From Burkholderiales bacterium (GTDB lineage: Bacteria; Pseudomonadota; Gammaproteobacteria; Burkholderiales; Burkholderiaceae_C), in contig CANHVY010000026.1 in NCBI GenBank assembly GCA_947464185.1, positions 1 to 58,555 on the forward strand: DNA of 58,555 bases. Direction: 5' to 3'. The notes beneath the pieces are model-generated. The model was not told the origin of the DNA. It worked only from the letters and a program-made list of their open reading frames with translations, and did no database searches. Shown here piece after piece: positions 32,801 through 40,951 of this stretch. Position 1 is the stretch's first letter, and every line of letters begins with the position of its first letter. The position numbers were made by a program, and so were the translations under genes.

Positions 32801-34048
32801 TCAGATGTTGAGTTCCAGCACGTACAGCCCGCCCGTGAAGCGGTCCACGGTGTAGACGATGCGCCGCTCGTCGACAAAGACGTCGTTGAGCTGGATGGCG
32901 CCGGCCGGTGAGAGCTTGGGCGCCCCGGGCACGAAGTACGCCACCTCTTCCACGCGGTAGGGGTTGGAGGTGTCGTACACGCGCACCCCGGCATTGAAGA
33001 AGGTGCCGATGATGAGGTGATCGGAGCGGAACGAACCCGGCCCGGGCAGGTTCTCGTGCAGGTTGTGCGCACCAAAGCGCCCGCCGCGCTTGGCGAAGGC
33101 TTCCACCGGCGGAGCGGGGAAGGTGCCGATGGGCACCGGGTTGGCCTCGTTGCGGGCGTCCAGCACCCACACCAGCTTGGGCCAGTCGGCGCCGTTGTCC
33201 ATCACGCACTCGTCGCTCACGATCCACAGGCCGCGGTCGAACAGTGGCAGCAGCGTGTGCGTGAAGCCGTTGAAAGGCGGCGAGGGGTTCCACGACGACA
33301 CCACCTTGATGTCCGACGGGTTGGCGATGTCCAGCACGAAGGCGCCGCCGTCGATGTAGCCCACGTAGGCGCGGTCCGGCCGCTCAGGGAAGACGTTGGT
33401 GTTGTGGGCGCGAAAGCCCATGTCAAAGGGCTTGGCCAGCCGGGTGGGGGGCGGCGCAGCATCGCCCTCGCGCGTGCCGGGCATCCACCAGCGGCCCTTC
33501 TCGAAGGGGCGCGTCGGGTCCGACACGTCCAGGATTCGATAGCACTGGTCGTCCAGCGGGTTGCGGGGCTGGAAGTCGCCCGCGCCGGCCGCCATATGGA
33601 TGGTGTTCGGCTCCACGAACCACAGGGCGTGCACGCCTCGCGAGTGCGGCCCGGAGCAGTCAAAGTGCGACAGCAGGCGCGGCGTCTCGGGCACGCTGAT
33701 GTCGAACAGGTCCACGCCGGCCGGCTTCAGGCCCACGGTGCTGGTCTGGTAGGCCACGGCCAAGGTGTCGCCCACGACATCCAGGGAGTTGGAGCGCAGC
33801 TTCATGTGGGGCAGGTCGGTCTGCACCACCACCTTGGGGTTGCGCGGGTCGGTGACGTCCACCCCCGTGAAGTTCTTGGGCGCCGACTCGTGCGCCAGCC
33901 ACATGATGCGGCGGCCATCGCGCGTGAGCTGCATCGCCATGCCCTCGCCCAAGCCACCGTACCCTTGCAGGGTGTGGTGGGACAGCAGCTTCATGTTCAA
34001 GGACAGCGTGCGGTCAGCCTGGGAAGCGGGTGAAGGAGCGTTCAACAT
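32801..34048 (-). CDS. LVIVD-repeat beta-propeller-like protein
   Basis: 415 residues from the ATG at 34048. Several repeats of the LVIVD type are visible, each with a short beta-rich unit followed by D-x-S/T-x-P: GVDVTDPRNPKVVV, GVDLFDISVPETPRLL, YRILDVSDPTRPF, AFVLDIANPSDIKVV, VWVLDARNEANPV and VRVYDTSNPYRVEEV. No signal peptide is seen. The fold is probably a beta-propeller. The function is unknown; related proteins are often encoded beside Bug receptors in Burkholderiales. Here one is divergent (107 bases), and the G3E GTPase gene follows on the same strand. Confidence 0.88.
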   Translation of the reverse strand: MLNAPSPASQADRTLSLNMKLLSHHTLQGYGGLGEGMAMQLTRDGRRIMWLAHESAPKNFTGVDVTDPRNPKVVVQTDLPHMKLRSNSLDVVGDTLAVAYQTSTVGLKPAGVDLFDISVPETPRLLSHFDCSGPHSRGVHALWFVEPNTIHMAAGAGDFQPRNPLDDQCYRILDVSDPTRPFEKGRWWMPGTREGDAAPPPTRLAKPFDMGFRAHNTNVFPERPDRAYVGYIDGGAFVLDIANPSDIKVVSSWNPSPPFNGFTHTLLPLFDRGLWIVSDECVMDNGADWPKLVWVLDARNEANPVPIGTFPAPPVEAFAKRGGRFGAHNLHENLPGPGSFRSDHLIIGTFFNAGVRVYDTSNPYRVEEVAYFVPGAPKLSPAGAIQLNDVFVDERRIVYTVDRFTGGLYVLELNI

Positions 34049-34155
34049 GCGGGAAACTCTCAATGCTCATTTAGCGCTTGATCATATAGCCTGACATGGT
34101 TGGAGCGCACTTATCCTGCCTCATCACCCCCCCTTGTTCACTTGAGGAGCGACCG

Positions 34156-35151
34156 ATGAAATCCGTGTTGACTTCACGCCGCCGTGTGGCTGGCGGTCTG
34201 TTTGCTTGTGCCGCCGTGATGGCGGGCCTGGCCCCGGGTCTGGCGACTGCACAGGCCTTTCCGAACAAGCCCGTTCGCCTGGTGGTGACGTATCCGCCCG
34301 GCGGCAGTTCCGACCTCATGGCCCGCATCATGGCGGGCAAGCTTTCTGAGCTGTGGGGCCATCAGGTGCTCATCGAGAGCAAGCCCGGTGCCGCAGGCTC
34401 CATCGGCATGGAGTTCGCGGCGCGTCAGGCCGCTGATGGCTACACCTTCGTCATCGGCAACCTCGGCCCGGCCGCGGTCAACCCGCTGATCAGCAAGGTG
34501 CCGTACAACATGGACAAGGACTTCATTCCCGTGATGCTGACGGCCACCGGCCCGAACATCATGGTGGTGCCGGCCAATTCCCCCTATCGCACCCTGGCCG
34601 ACCTGCTGGCCGATGCCCGGGCCAAGCCCGGAGCCGTCAGCTTCGGCACCAGCGGTCCGGGCAGCATGTCGCACCTGTCCACCGAGTTGCTGATGCGCGA
34701 GGCCAGGATCAAGATGGTCAACGTGCCCTACAAGGGCGGTGGTCAGGCCGTCAACGATCTGCTGGGTGGCCAGTTGGGCTTCATGATCTCCGATGCCTTG
34801 CCGGTGGCGCAGTTCATCAAGACCAACCGCCTGCGGCCCCTGGCCATCACCAGCGGAGCCCGCTCGCCCCTGTTCCCGGACATCCCCACCTTCGCCGAAG
34901 GCGGGGTGCAGGGCATCGTGGCCGAGAACTGGTGGGGTGCTTTCCTGCCGGCCGGCACACCCAAGGCCATCGTGGACAGCTATCTCGCGGCCTTGACCAA
35001 GGTGATGGCCGACAAGGAGCTCATCGAGAAGTTCGCTGGTCTTGGCGTGATGGCGCGCTCCGGCACTCAGGCTGACTTCCGCACCTTCCTGGCGGCAGAG
35101 ACGTCCAAGTACGCCAAGCTGGTGGCGGACAACAACATCAAGGCGGACTGA
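34156..35151 (+). CDS. Bug-family (tripartite tricarboxylate transporter) substrate-binding protein
   Basis: 331 residues from the ATG at 34156, preceded by GAGGAG; an upstream in-frame start adds unrelated residues. A Sec signal peptide is evident (RRRVAGGLFACAAVMAGLAP, cleavage near ATAQA). Bug signatures include FPNKPVRLVVTYPPGGSSDL, VSFGTSGPGSMSHLSTELL and NVPYKGGGQAVNDLLGGQ. The GPGS and GGGQ segments differ from the two receptors in the LysR run, so a different ligand is likely. No TctAB permease is present. The TetR gene follows 43 bases downstream on the same strand and may sense the same compound. Confidence 0.94.
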   Translation: MKSVLTSRRRVAGGLFACAAVMAGLAPGLATAQAFPNKPVRLVVTYPPGGSSDLMARIMAGKLSELWGHQVLIESKPGAAGSIGMEFAARQAADGYTFVIGNLGPAAVNPLISKVPYNMDKDFIPVMLTATGPNIMVVPANSPYRTLADLLADARAKPGAVSFGTSGPGSMSHLSTELLMREARIKMVNVPYKGGGQAVNDLLGGQLGFMISDALPVAQFIKTNRLRPLAITSGARSPLFPDIPTFAEGGVQGIVAENWWGAFLPAGTPKAIVDSYLAALTKVMADKELIEKFAGLGVMARSGTQADFRTFLAAETSKYAKLVADNNIKAD

Positions 35152-35194
35152 GCATGGGCACGCCTGCAGCCTGCGGCGTTGTCCCGCCTTTCCT

Positions 35195-35860
35195 GTGACG
35201 AAGGACAGCAAGGCGGACGCACCCGTGCGCAGGAGGCTGGCGCCCGCCGAGCGTGAGCGTCAGATCCTGGAAGGGGCGATCGCCTACTTCTCGGAGGCGG
35301 GGTTTTCGGGCCAGACCCGGGAACTTTCCCGCCGTCTGGGCATCACCCAGCCGCTGCTGTACCGCTACTTCCCCAGCAAGCAGGCGCTGGTCGAGAAGGT
35401 CTACCAGACCGTGTTCCAGGGCCGCTGGAACCCGGCCTGGATCCCGCTGCTGCGAGACCGCAGCGTGCCCTTGCGCGAGCGACTGGTGGAGTTCTACCGC
35501 CAGTACGCCCAGGCCACCTACCGGCCGGAGTGGATCCGCATCTACATGCACGCCGGCCTGTCGGACCCCACGCTCAACCAACGTTACATCCGTCTGGTGC
35601 GACGGGAACTGCTGCCGGTCATGTGCGCCGAAGTCCGGCACCATTGCGGCCTGCCCGTGGCCACGGACGGCCCGGATGAACAGGAGATCGAGTTCGTCTG
35701 GAACCTGCACGGCGGCATCTTCTACCAGGCCGTGCGCCGTCATGTGTACCGTACCCGCGTCTCGGTGGATTTCCAGACGCATGTGGGTCTGGTGATCGAC
35801 AACTTTCTGGCCGGAGCCCAGTCGGTCTACCCTCGCTTGCTGGCCCCGCCGACGGCTTGA
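35195..35860 (+). CDS. TetR-family transcriptional regulator
   Basis: 221 residues from a GTG at 35195. The helix-turn-helix is in GFSGQTRELSRRLGITQPLL followed by YRYFPSKQALVEKVY. The ligand domain has the segment GRWNPAWIPLLRDRSVPLRE, which parallels GRWNPFWESVIHDRSVSLQD in the TetR protein at 24120-24860; the ends (LAGAQSVYPRL and LAGARVVLPRL) also correspond. The two are therefore paralogues within this block. It is probably cotranscribed with the Bug receptor gene upstream. Confidence 0.93.
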   Translation: MTKDSKADAPVRRRLAPAERERQILEGAIAYFSEAGFSGQTRELSRRLGITQPLLYRYFPSKQALVEKVYQTVFQGRWNPAWIPLLRDRSVPLRERLVEFYRQYAQATYRPEWIRIYMHAGLSDPTLNQRYIRLVRRELLPVMCAEVRHHCGLPVATDGPDEQEIEFVWNLHGGIFYQAVRRHVYRTRVSVDFQTHVGLVIDNFLAGAQSVYPRLLAPPTA

Positions 35861-35931
35861 GATTCAGGCCTCGGCCTGCGTTCACGGGTGTGGAAGCAGG
35901 AACTGAAGACGTTCAGCCGCCTGCAGGCGCC

Positions 35932-36330
35932 CTACTGCGTGGCCTTGCACACGGCTTCGAGCCGATGCCCTTCAGGATCGATGACGAACGCGGCGTAGTA
36001 GTGCGGGCCGTAGTGCGGCCGCAGTCCGGGCGGGCCGTTGTCACGTCCCCCGGCACTGAGCGCGGCCGCATGGAAGGCGTCCACGGCGCTGCGGCTGGGG
36101 GCGGTCAGCGCTACGTGAAAGCCTGGAATGTCGGGCACGCGCTGCCCCACCTGCTTGAGGCAGAGTTTGTCGCCCGAGCCGGATGGTCCGTATCCCACGG
36201 CCTGGCCCTCTTCCCCGGGACGCAGGTCGCTCCACACGCGCACGTATCCCAGCGGCGCGAGAACGGCATCGTAGAAGCGCGCCGCACGTTCGATGTCGTG
36301 GGCACACAGGGAGAGGTGGTGGAGCATCAA
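35932..36330 (-). CDS. VOC family (glyoxalase-like) protein
   Basis: 132 residues, one VOC unit. LHHLSLCAHDIERAARFYDA at the start gives a His ligand near residue 5, GFHVALTAPSRSAVDAFHAA contains a second, and FVIDPEGHRLEAVCKA ends with the Glu ligand. GGRDNGPPGLRPHYGPHYYA is characteristic of a glyoxalase subgroup widespread in proteobacteria with no defined substrate. The start overlaps the stop of the SDR gene (ATGA), so the two are translationally coupled. Confidence 0.9.
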   Translation of the reverse strand: MMLHHLSLCAHDIERAARFYDAVLAPLGYVRVWSDLRPGEEGQAVGYGPSGSGDKLCLKQVGQRVPDIPGFHVALTAPSRSAVDAFHAAALSAGGRDNGPPGLRPHYGPHYYAAFVIDPEGHRLEAVCKATQ

Positions 36331-37118
36331 CGGCCGGCCGGGTCTCTGACGTCGGCGATCACCTTCTGGCCGAAATCCTCGGCATCCAGGCAGGCCAGCA
36401 CCTTGGCCGCGGCGGCGTCGATGCTGTCGAGCTGCCCCTGGGCCTTGAGGTCCGCAAAGCGGCCTCGGCTGGAGAAGAGGGAGGGGTCTGCGCCACGCAG
36501 TTGCACCTGCATGTCGGTGTCGATCACGCCGGGGGCCAGCGAAACGATGCCCGCGCCGTGGGGGCGCTCACCTTCCTCCAGCGCCAGCGCGCGGCTGAAG
36601 TGGTCCAGGCCCGCCTTCGCGGCACAGTAGACGGCGCTGCCGGCCATGGCAAAGCGTCCGAGACCGGAAGAAATGTTGAGCACCTTGCGCGGCACGGTGA
36701 GGTCGCCGCTGGCCGCCAGGAAGGCGCTGGTCAGCAGCATCGGCGCCTCCAGGCTGGCCCGCATGGCGGCGGACACGCTGGCCGCGTCGGCACCGGAGAC
36801 CGGCCCGGGTTCGACCAGCAAGGCCGCGTTGTTGATCAGGTGCAGCGAAGCCACCTGCGCTCGCGGCAGGCTCAGCACCCAGGTCTTCAGGCGCGCTGCG
36901 GCCTCGGCAGGTTGCGTCAGGTCCACGGCCCACTGCTCCAGATTCGCACCCAGTCGGGCGGCTTGCGCAGCCAGGTCGGCGTTCGGTGAACGTTGCAGCG
37001 TGAGGATGCGGTGGCCGCGCTGCAGCAACTGGCGTGCGATGCCCAGTCCCAGGCCGCGTGAAGCGCCAGTGATGATGCTGCAGGGTGTCGATCGAGAGTC
37101 TGTAGGAGCAGGGTTCAT
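36327..37118 (-). CDS. Short-chain dehydrogenase/reductase
   Basis: 263 residues. The NAD(P) motif is ITGASRGLGLGIARQLLQRG, NNAALL marks the central strand, and the catalytic Ser-Tyr-Lys are in NISSGLGRFAMAGSAVYCAAKAGL (Tyr near residue 161). LAPGVIDTDMQVQLRG follows. It resembles sepiapterin-reductase-like SDRs. The substrate is unknown. It is upstream of and overlaps the VOC gene; the rluA gene ends 75 bases upstream on the same strand. Confidence 0.93.
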   Translation of the reverse strand: MNPAPTDSRSTPCSIITGASRGLGLGIARQLLQRGHRILTLQRSPNADLAAQAARLGANLEQWAVDLTQPAEAAARLKTWVLSLPRAQVASLHLINNAALLVEPGPVSGADAASVSAAMRASLEAPMLLTSAFLAASGDLTVPRKVLNISSGLGRFAMAGSAVYCAAKAGLDHFSRALALEEGERPHGAGIVSLAPGVIDTDMQVQLRGADPSLFSSRGRFADLKAQGQLDSIDAAAAKVLACLDAEDFGQKVIADVRDPAGR

Positions 37119-37193
37119 GGGGCCACAGCATACGTCTGCCGTGAGGAGGGAGCGAAACCAGCGCCGGGCCTGTCTTTCACCTGCAGGTGCGGC

Positions 37194-37841
37194 TCAGAAA
37201 GGCGCAGTGCTGTGGAAGTTCATGGTCTGCCCGGTGTCGGGGTGTGGAAATGCCAGCGCTGTCGCATGCAGCAGCAGCCGGCTCGAACGAGCGCAGGTGT
37301 CGTCGTCCGCGTACAGGTCGTCGCCCAGAATGGGGTGGCCGATGGCCGCCAGGTGCACGCGCAACTGGTGCGAGCGGCCGGTCACCGGCCGCAGGTGCAG
37401 CCGGGCGCATTCCTGAGCCGGCGAATCCTGCAACCCCTGCGGCTCCATAAGCTCCCAGTGCGTCAGCGACGGTTTGCCTCGCTGGTGGTCGACCATCTGC
37501 CGCGGCCGGCGGGGCCAATCCGCGATCAGGGGCAGGGCGATCGATCCGCACGCCTGTGGCGGCCTTCCTCGCACCACGGCCACATAGGCCTTCTCGACCT
37601 GCCGCTCTTCGAAAGCCCGGTTCAGCACGCGCTGCGCCTGCAGCCCGCGGGCAAACAGCAGCAAGCCCGAGGTGGCCATGTCCAGGCGATGCACCACGAG
37701 GGCATCGCCGTATAGCGCCTGCACCCGGGAGGCGGCGCAGTCCTGTAGCTCTGCTGTCCGTCCGGGCACGGAGGGGAGTCCGGCAGGCTTGTCGACCACC
37801 AGCAGGTGTGGATCCACATGCACGATGAAGCGGTGTTCCAT
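37194..37841 (-). CDS. rluA: Dual-specificity rRNA/tRNA pseudouridine synthase RluA
   Basis: 215 residues, matching E. coli RluA (219). The catalytic Asp is in VVHRLDMATSGLLLFARG near residue 59. LPLIADWPRRPRQ with HQRGKPSLTHWE matches the RluA-specific region, and PVTGRSHQLRVHLAAIGHP with ILGDDLYAD are conserved pseudouridine synthase segments. RluA modifies U746 of 23S rRNA and U32 of certain tRNAs. The ATG at 37841 gives the usual N-terminus; the longer frame adds 30 residues with no homology. It has no S4 domain, consistent with RluA. Confidence 0.93.
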   Translation of the reverse strand: MEHRFIVHVDPHLLVVDKPAGLPSVPGRTAELQDCAASRVQALYGDALVVHRLDMATSGLLLFARGLQAQRVLNRAFEERQVEKAYVAVVRGRPPQACGSIALPLIADWPRRPRQMVDHQRGKPSLTHWELMEPQGLQDSPAQECARLHLRPVTGRSHQLRVHLAAIGHPILGDDLYADDDTCARSSRLLLHATALAFPHPDTGQTMNFHSTAPF

Positions 37842-37936
37842 GCGTGGCAAGCTTAGCCGGCTTGTGCAGCCTGTCGCTGTCGCATCTATCCCCAGGATCT
37901 CTGAGGCCATTGCGATGTCCCTAACATCCACGATGT

Positions 37937-38045
37937 CGAAAGGGGAGTAGCGAGCAGCGCCTGCTGCCGCGGCCCCCCGTCAATACGGCATCCGGCGCCC
38001 GCTGGAGGCCCGGGACCGCAGGGCCACCCCCCGCAAGACCTTTCG
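37937..38045 (+). ncRNA. yybP-ykoY manganese riboswitch upstream of the TerC-family gene
   Basis: A seven-base P1 stem forms between CGAAAGG (37937-37943) and CCTTTCG (38039-38045). Inside it, the two conserved internal-loop strands of the yybP-ykoY class are clear: GGGGAGTAGC after P1, and CGTCAATACGGCATCCGG on the other side. They are followed by GGCCCGGGACCGCAGGGCC and CCCGCAAGACCTTT. This matches the Rfam yybP-ykoY consensus as I know it. The class senses Mn2+ and turns on manganese exporters. The ribosome-binding site (AGGAG, 38071-38075) of the downstream gene lies 25 bases after P1, so translational control is plausible. Confidence 0.93.
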
Positions 38046-38079
38046 GCGCGAACCTCAACCCATTCTCAGGAGTGTCTAC

Positions 38080-39066
38080 ATGGACACGATCGCGCCGCTT
38101 TGGCTGTGGATTTTCTTTGTCGCGTCGGTCATCGTCGCGCTGTTTGTCGACTTCGTGGTCTTGCGCAAGCAAGGTGCCCATGCGGTCTCCGTCAAGGAGG
38201 CGCTGAACTGGTCGATTGTCTGGGTGGCCTTGAGCTTCGCCTTCAACGGCCTGTTCTGGTGGGCCGTGGCCCAGGACCACGGCGCCGCCGTGGCCAACAC
38301 CAAGGCCATGGAGTTCCTCACGGGCTATCTCATCGAGAAGAGCCTGGCAGTGGACAACATCTTCGTCTTCCTGATGATCTTCACCTACTTCGCCGTACCT
38401 GCGGAGTTCCAGAAGCGGGTGCTGATGATCGGCATCATCGGGGCCATCGTGCTGCGCACGGTGATGATCCTGGCCGGTTCCTGGTTGATCTCGGAGTTCC
38501 ACTGGGTGCTGTACGTCTTCGGTGCCTTCCTGGTGCTCACGGGCATCAAGATGTGGTGGGCTTCGGGCAAGGAGAACGATCTGGAGTCCAACCCGGCGCT
38601 CAAATTGCTGCGCCGCCTGATGCCCGTCAGCAAGAACTTTGACGGCGAACGCTTCTTCACTGTGGAGAACGGCAAGCGCATCGCCACGCCGCTGCTCCTC
38701 GTGATCGCGTTGGTGGGCCTGACCGACGTGATCTTCGCGGTGGACTCCATCCCTGCCATCTTCGCCATCACGACCGACCCCTTCATTGTCCTGACCAGCA
38801 ACATCTTCGCCATCCTGGGCCTGCGGGCGATGTATTTCCTGCTTGCGGCGGTGGCAGCGAAGTTCCACCTGCTGAGCTACGGCCTGGCAGTGATCCTGGT
38901 CTTCATTGGCACCAAGATGATGCTGATCGACGTCTTCAAGATCCCGGTGGCCGTCTCGCTGGGCGTGGTGGTGGCCATCCTGGCCGGTACGATGTGGCTG
39001 AGCTTGCGTACGGCGCCCAAGCTTCCCGCCCCTGCGGCTGCAGAGGGTGCCGCCGGCAAGGAGTAA
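38080..39066 (+). CDS. TerC/Alx-family membrane protein, probable manganese exporter
   Basis: 328 residues with about nine membrane helices. The TerC family signatures are FLTGYLIEKSLAVDNIFVFL near residue 75 and LVGLTDVIFAVDSIPAIFAI near residue 210, with conserved acidic residues inside helices. The size matches E. coli Alx. A loop, ESNPALKLLRRLMPVSKNFD, connects the two halves. A yybP-ykoY riboswitch in the leader indicates induction by manganese, supporting Mn export. AGGAG precedes the ATG at 38080. It appears to be a single-gene unit. Confidence 0.95.
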   Translation: MDTIAPLWLWIFFVASVIVALFVDFVVLRKQGAHAVSVKEALNWSIVWVALSFAFNGLFWWAVAQDHGAAVANTKAMEFLTGYLIEKSLAVDNIFVFLMIFTYFAVPAEFQKRVLMIGIIGAIVLRTVMILAGSWLISEFHWVLYVFGAFLVLTGIKMWWASGKENDLESNPALKLLRRLMPVSKNFDGERFFTVENGKRIATPLLLVIALVGLTDVIFAVDSIPAIFAITTDPFIVLTSNIFAILGLRAMYFLLAAVAAKFHLLSYGLAVILVFIGTKMMLIDVFKIPVAVSLGVVVAILAGTMWLSLRTAPKLPAPAAAEGAAGKE

Positions 39067-39488
39067 GCCTCACCTGTCCAGGCGCAAGGCCTGGATGCAG
39101 TTCGGCGCCGCCTGTCCTGGCCCTGATGAGGGGTCGGGCTGGCGGCGACAGTCTTTCTGGGGTGTGCCGAGCGTGGGTGCGCGCGAGGGCTCGTGACTGC
39201 GTGTGGCTGCGCATGGGTACAGCGGCTCATTCCAACGTCAGGGTCGCAGGTGACCTCTTGCACGGCCGTGTTGGTGCCGGGCACGCCCTGGAGTCAAGGC
39301 GCGAGCGGCGTGCCCTGGTCTGCTTGTGATTTGCAAGTGAATCGCTGGCAGCTCGCAGGCGGTACGGCTGCCGTGAGCCGCTCTTGGAAGCCATCCGGGC
39401 TGTGCCGCTGCAGGCAGACCGTGCCCGAAGGTCGTCGTTCCCTTTGGAAGATGGCGGGTCTTGCGCTGCCAGGCAAGAACCTTGGGCG
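39067..39488. other. 422-bp intergenic region without a convincing gene
   Basis: No reading frame here has homology or a good ribosome-binding site. Just after terC is a 7-bp hairpin (TCCAGGC at 39077-39083 with GCCTGGA at 39089-39095) without a T-run, so it is at most a weak terminator. The remainder is somewhat lower in GC than the flanking genes and may be decayed sequence. Confidence 0.5.
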
Positions 39489-39516
39489 AAAAAAAGCGGG
39501 GCCCGCTGGGCCCCGC
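39489..39516 (-). terminator. Rho-independent terminator of the Tim44-domain gene
   Basis: GCGGGGCCC and GGGCCCCGC (39496-39516) form a perfect 9-bp stem with a three-base loop, followed on the - strand by seven T (39489-39495). It lies 28 bases beyond the stop of the Tim44-domain gene. Confidence 0.93.
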
Positions 39517-39544
39517 CTGTGAGTTCGAAAGGACTCTGCTGAAC

Positions 39545-40612
39545 TTACTGAGACTGCTGGATCCCGGCGATGGCCCAGGCGCCGGCATCGCCTTCGGGCT
39601 TGACCAGGTGCCAGACCTCATCGAAGCCCTGTGCCGCAGCACCGGCTTCCTCGCGCACCAAGCCCTGGAAGCGGACGCTCACGATCTGCTTGCTGTCTTC
39701 CACCGCGTAGTTGATGACCTGCGCTTCCACGCGCTCGACATCGGTCTGCTGGGTTGCGGCGCCACGCTCCTGGATTTCCAGGCGGATGGCGGCAAACATC
39801 TCAGGCGTGGTGAACTGACGCAGGTCGTCCAGGTCACGCGCATCGTTGGCAGCTTGCAGGCGGATGAAGATCATCTTGGCCACGCGTTCGAAGGCCGGCA
39901 GGTCAAAGCCTTCCGGCAATTTGGGGCCTGATGGTGTGTCGGCCAAGGCCTGAGACGTCTCGATCTGATCGGCCGTTGCGCTGGTGGGTGCCGTCTCGCC
40001 AGCGCCGCCCAGGGGCTTCAGAGGCTGCCCGGTCACCGAGACGTCAGCCGCCGCCGGCGTGAAGGCGCTGCGTTGCGTGGCGGTGGCTGCGGCAGGTTCC
40101 AAGGCCGGAGGTTGCGGGGCCGCGGGCTCGTTCACCGGAGACCAGCCGGCCGGGCTGCCAGACGCCGACGCGCCAGCCGTGGCGAGCCCCGGCTCCTGCC
40201 GTGCGCCGCGGCCGAAGCGCCGCATCAGGAAGGCGATCAGGAACACGGCGGCCACGGCCAGAAGGGCCAGCATCAGGAAGTTGGCGAACGCTTCGCCCAT
40301 GCCCAGATGGCTCATCAGCGCGGCCAAGCCCAGACCGGCCGCCAGACCCGCGATGGGCCCCATCCAGGACCGCTTGGCCGGCGCGGCCGCGGCAGCAGCC
40401 GTGGCGCCGGCGGCTGCCGGTGCTGCTGCAGGCGTGGGAGCCGTCTGTTGCGGAGCGGCCTGCTTCGGGGGCGGCGTCTGCGGCGCAGGCTGGGCCGGCG
40501 CACTGCGCTGCATGCCTTGGGACTTGCCGCTGCCCAGGCGCTTGGCCTCGGAGAGCATCGGCGTGGAGGTGGCGAGCGCCACGACCAGGGCGCCCAGCAG
40601 CCAGTTCTTCAT
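39545..40612 (-). CDS. Tim44-like domain membrane protein
   Basis: 355 residues starting at the ATG at 40612. There is an N-terminal signal sequence (LLGALVVALATSTPMLSEA) and an Ala/Pro/Gln-rich spacer. One or two membrane helices follow (GPIAGLAAGLGLAALMSHLG and ANFLMLALLAVAAVFLIAFL), then a second low-complexity stretch. The C-terminal Tim44-like domain (about residues 240-355) contains FERVAKMIFIRLQAANDARD, FTTPEMFAAIRLEIQERG and GFDEVWHLVKPE. Bacterial Tim44-domain proteins are thought to be membrane-associated and their function is not settled. A strong terminator follows the gene. Confidence 0.92.
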   Translation of the reverse strand: MKNWLLGALVVALATSTPMLSEAKRLGSGKSQGMQRSAPAQPAPQTPPPKQAAPQQTAPTPAAAPAAAGATAAAAAAPAKRSWMGPIAGLAAGLGLAALMSHLGMGEAFANFLMLALLAVAAVFLIAFLMRRFGRGARQEPGLATAGASASGSPAGWSPVNEPAAPQPPALEPAAATATQRSAFTPAAADVSVTGQPLKPLGGAGETAPTSATADQIETSQALADTPSGPKLPEGFDLPAFERVAKMIFIRLQAANDARDLDDLRQFTTPEMFAAIRLEIQERGAATQQTDVERVEAQVINYAVEDSKQIVSVRFQGLVREEAGAAAQGFDEVWHLVKPEGDAGAWAIAGIQQSQ

Positions 40613-40951
40613 GTCGTTTCTTCCTATGGAGTTGCGGTGACGGGCGCGGAAAACCCACGCCTGCATCATGTAGTGTCCTGGAACTCGTACCCGGGGCCAA
40701 ACTTCGCCTCGGGTACCCCTAAGGTCATTGTGGAGCCGCTGCGGGCCAGGCTCGCCTGTGCGCGGGTATTCCGGCGTTCTTCGCTGGCCTATGGTGCCCC
40801 GAAGAGGGGGGACTGGGCCCGCAGGAAGTGATGGCTGGGTGCGAAGGCCCCTCTCGTGGCCCCAGCGATCGGCGGGCTGCAAGAATGAGCGGCGCGGCGC
40901 AGCGCTGCATCTTGCGCGCTGCGAACCTCACAGTTTCACAAGGAACCTGGC
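40613..40951. other. 339-bp divergent intergenic region between the Tim44-domain gene and msrA
   Basis: This region should hold both promoters, but no clear -35/-10 pair stands out. A 7-bp inverted repeat (GTACCCG and CGGGTAC around 16 bases) lies at about 40688-40717. No gene or RNA was recognised. Confidence 0.45.

Noticed and set aside
38994..39642. Several short open frames on both strands after terC
   Set aside because: None has a good ribosome-binding site, homology or consistent codon use; left as intergenic.
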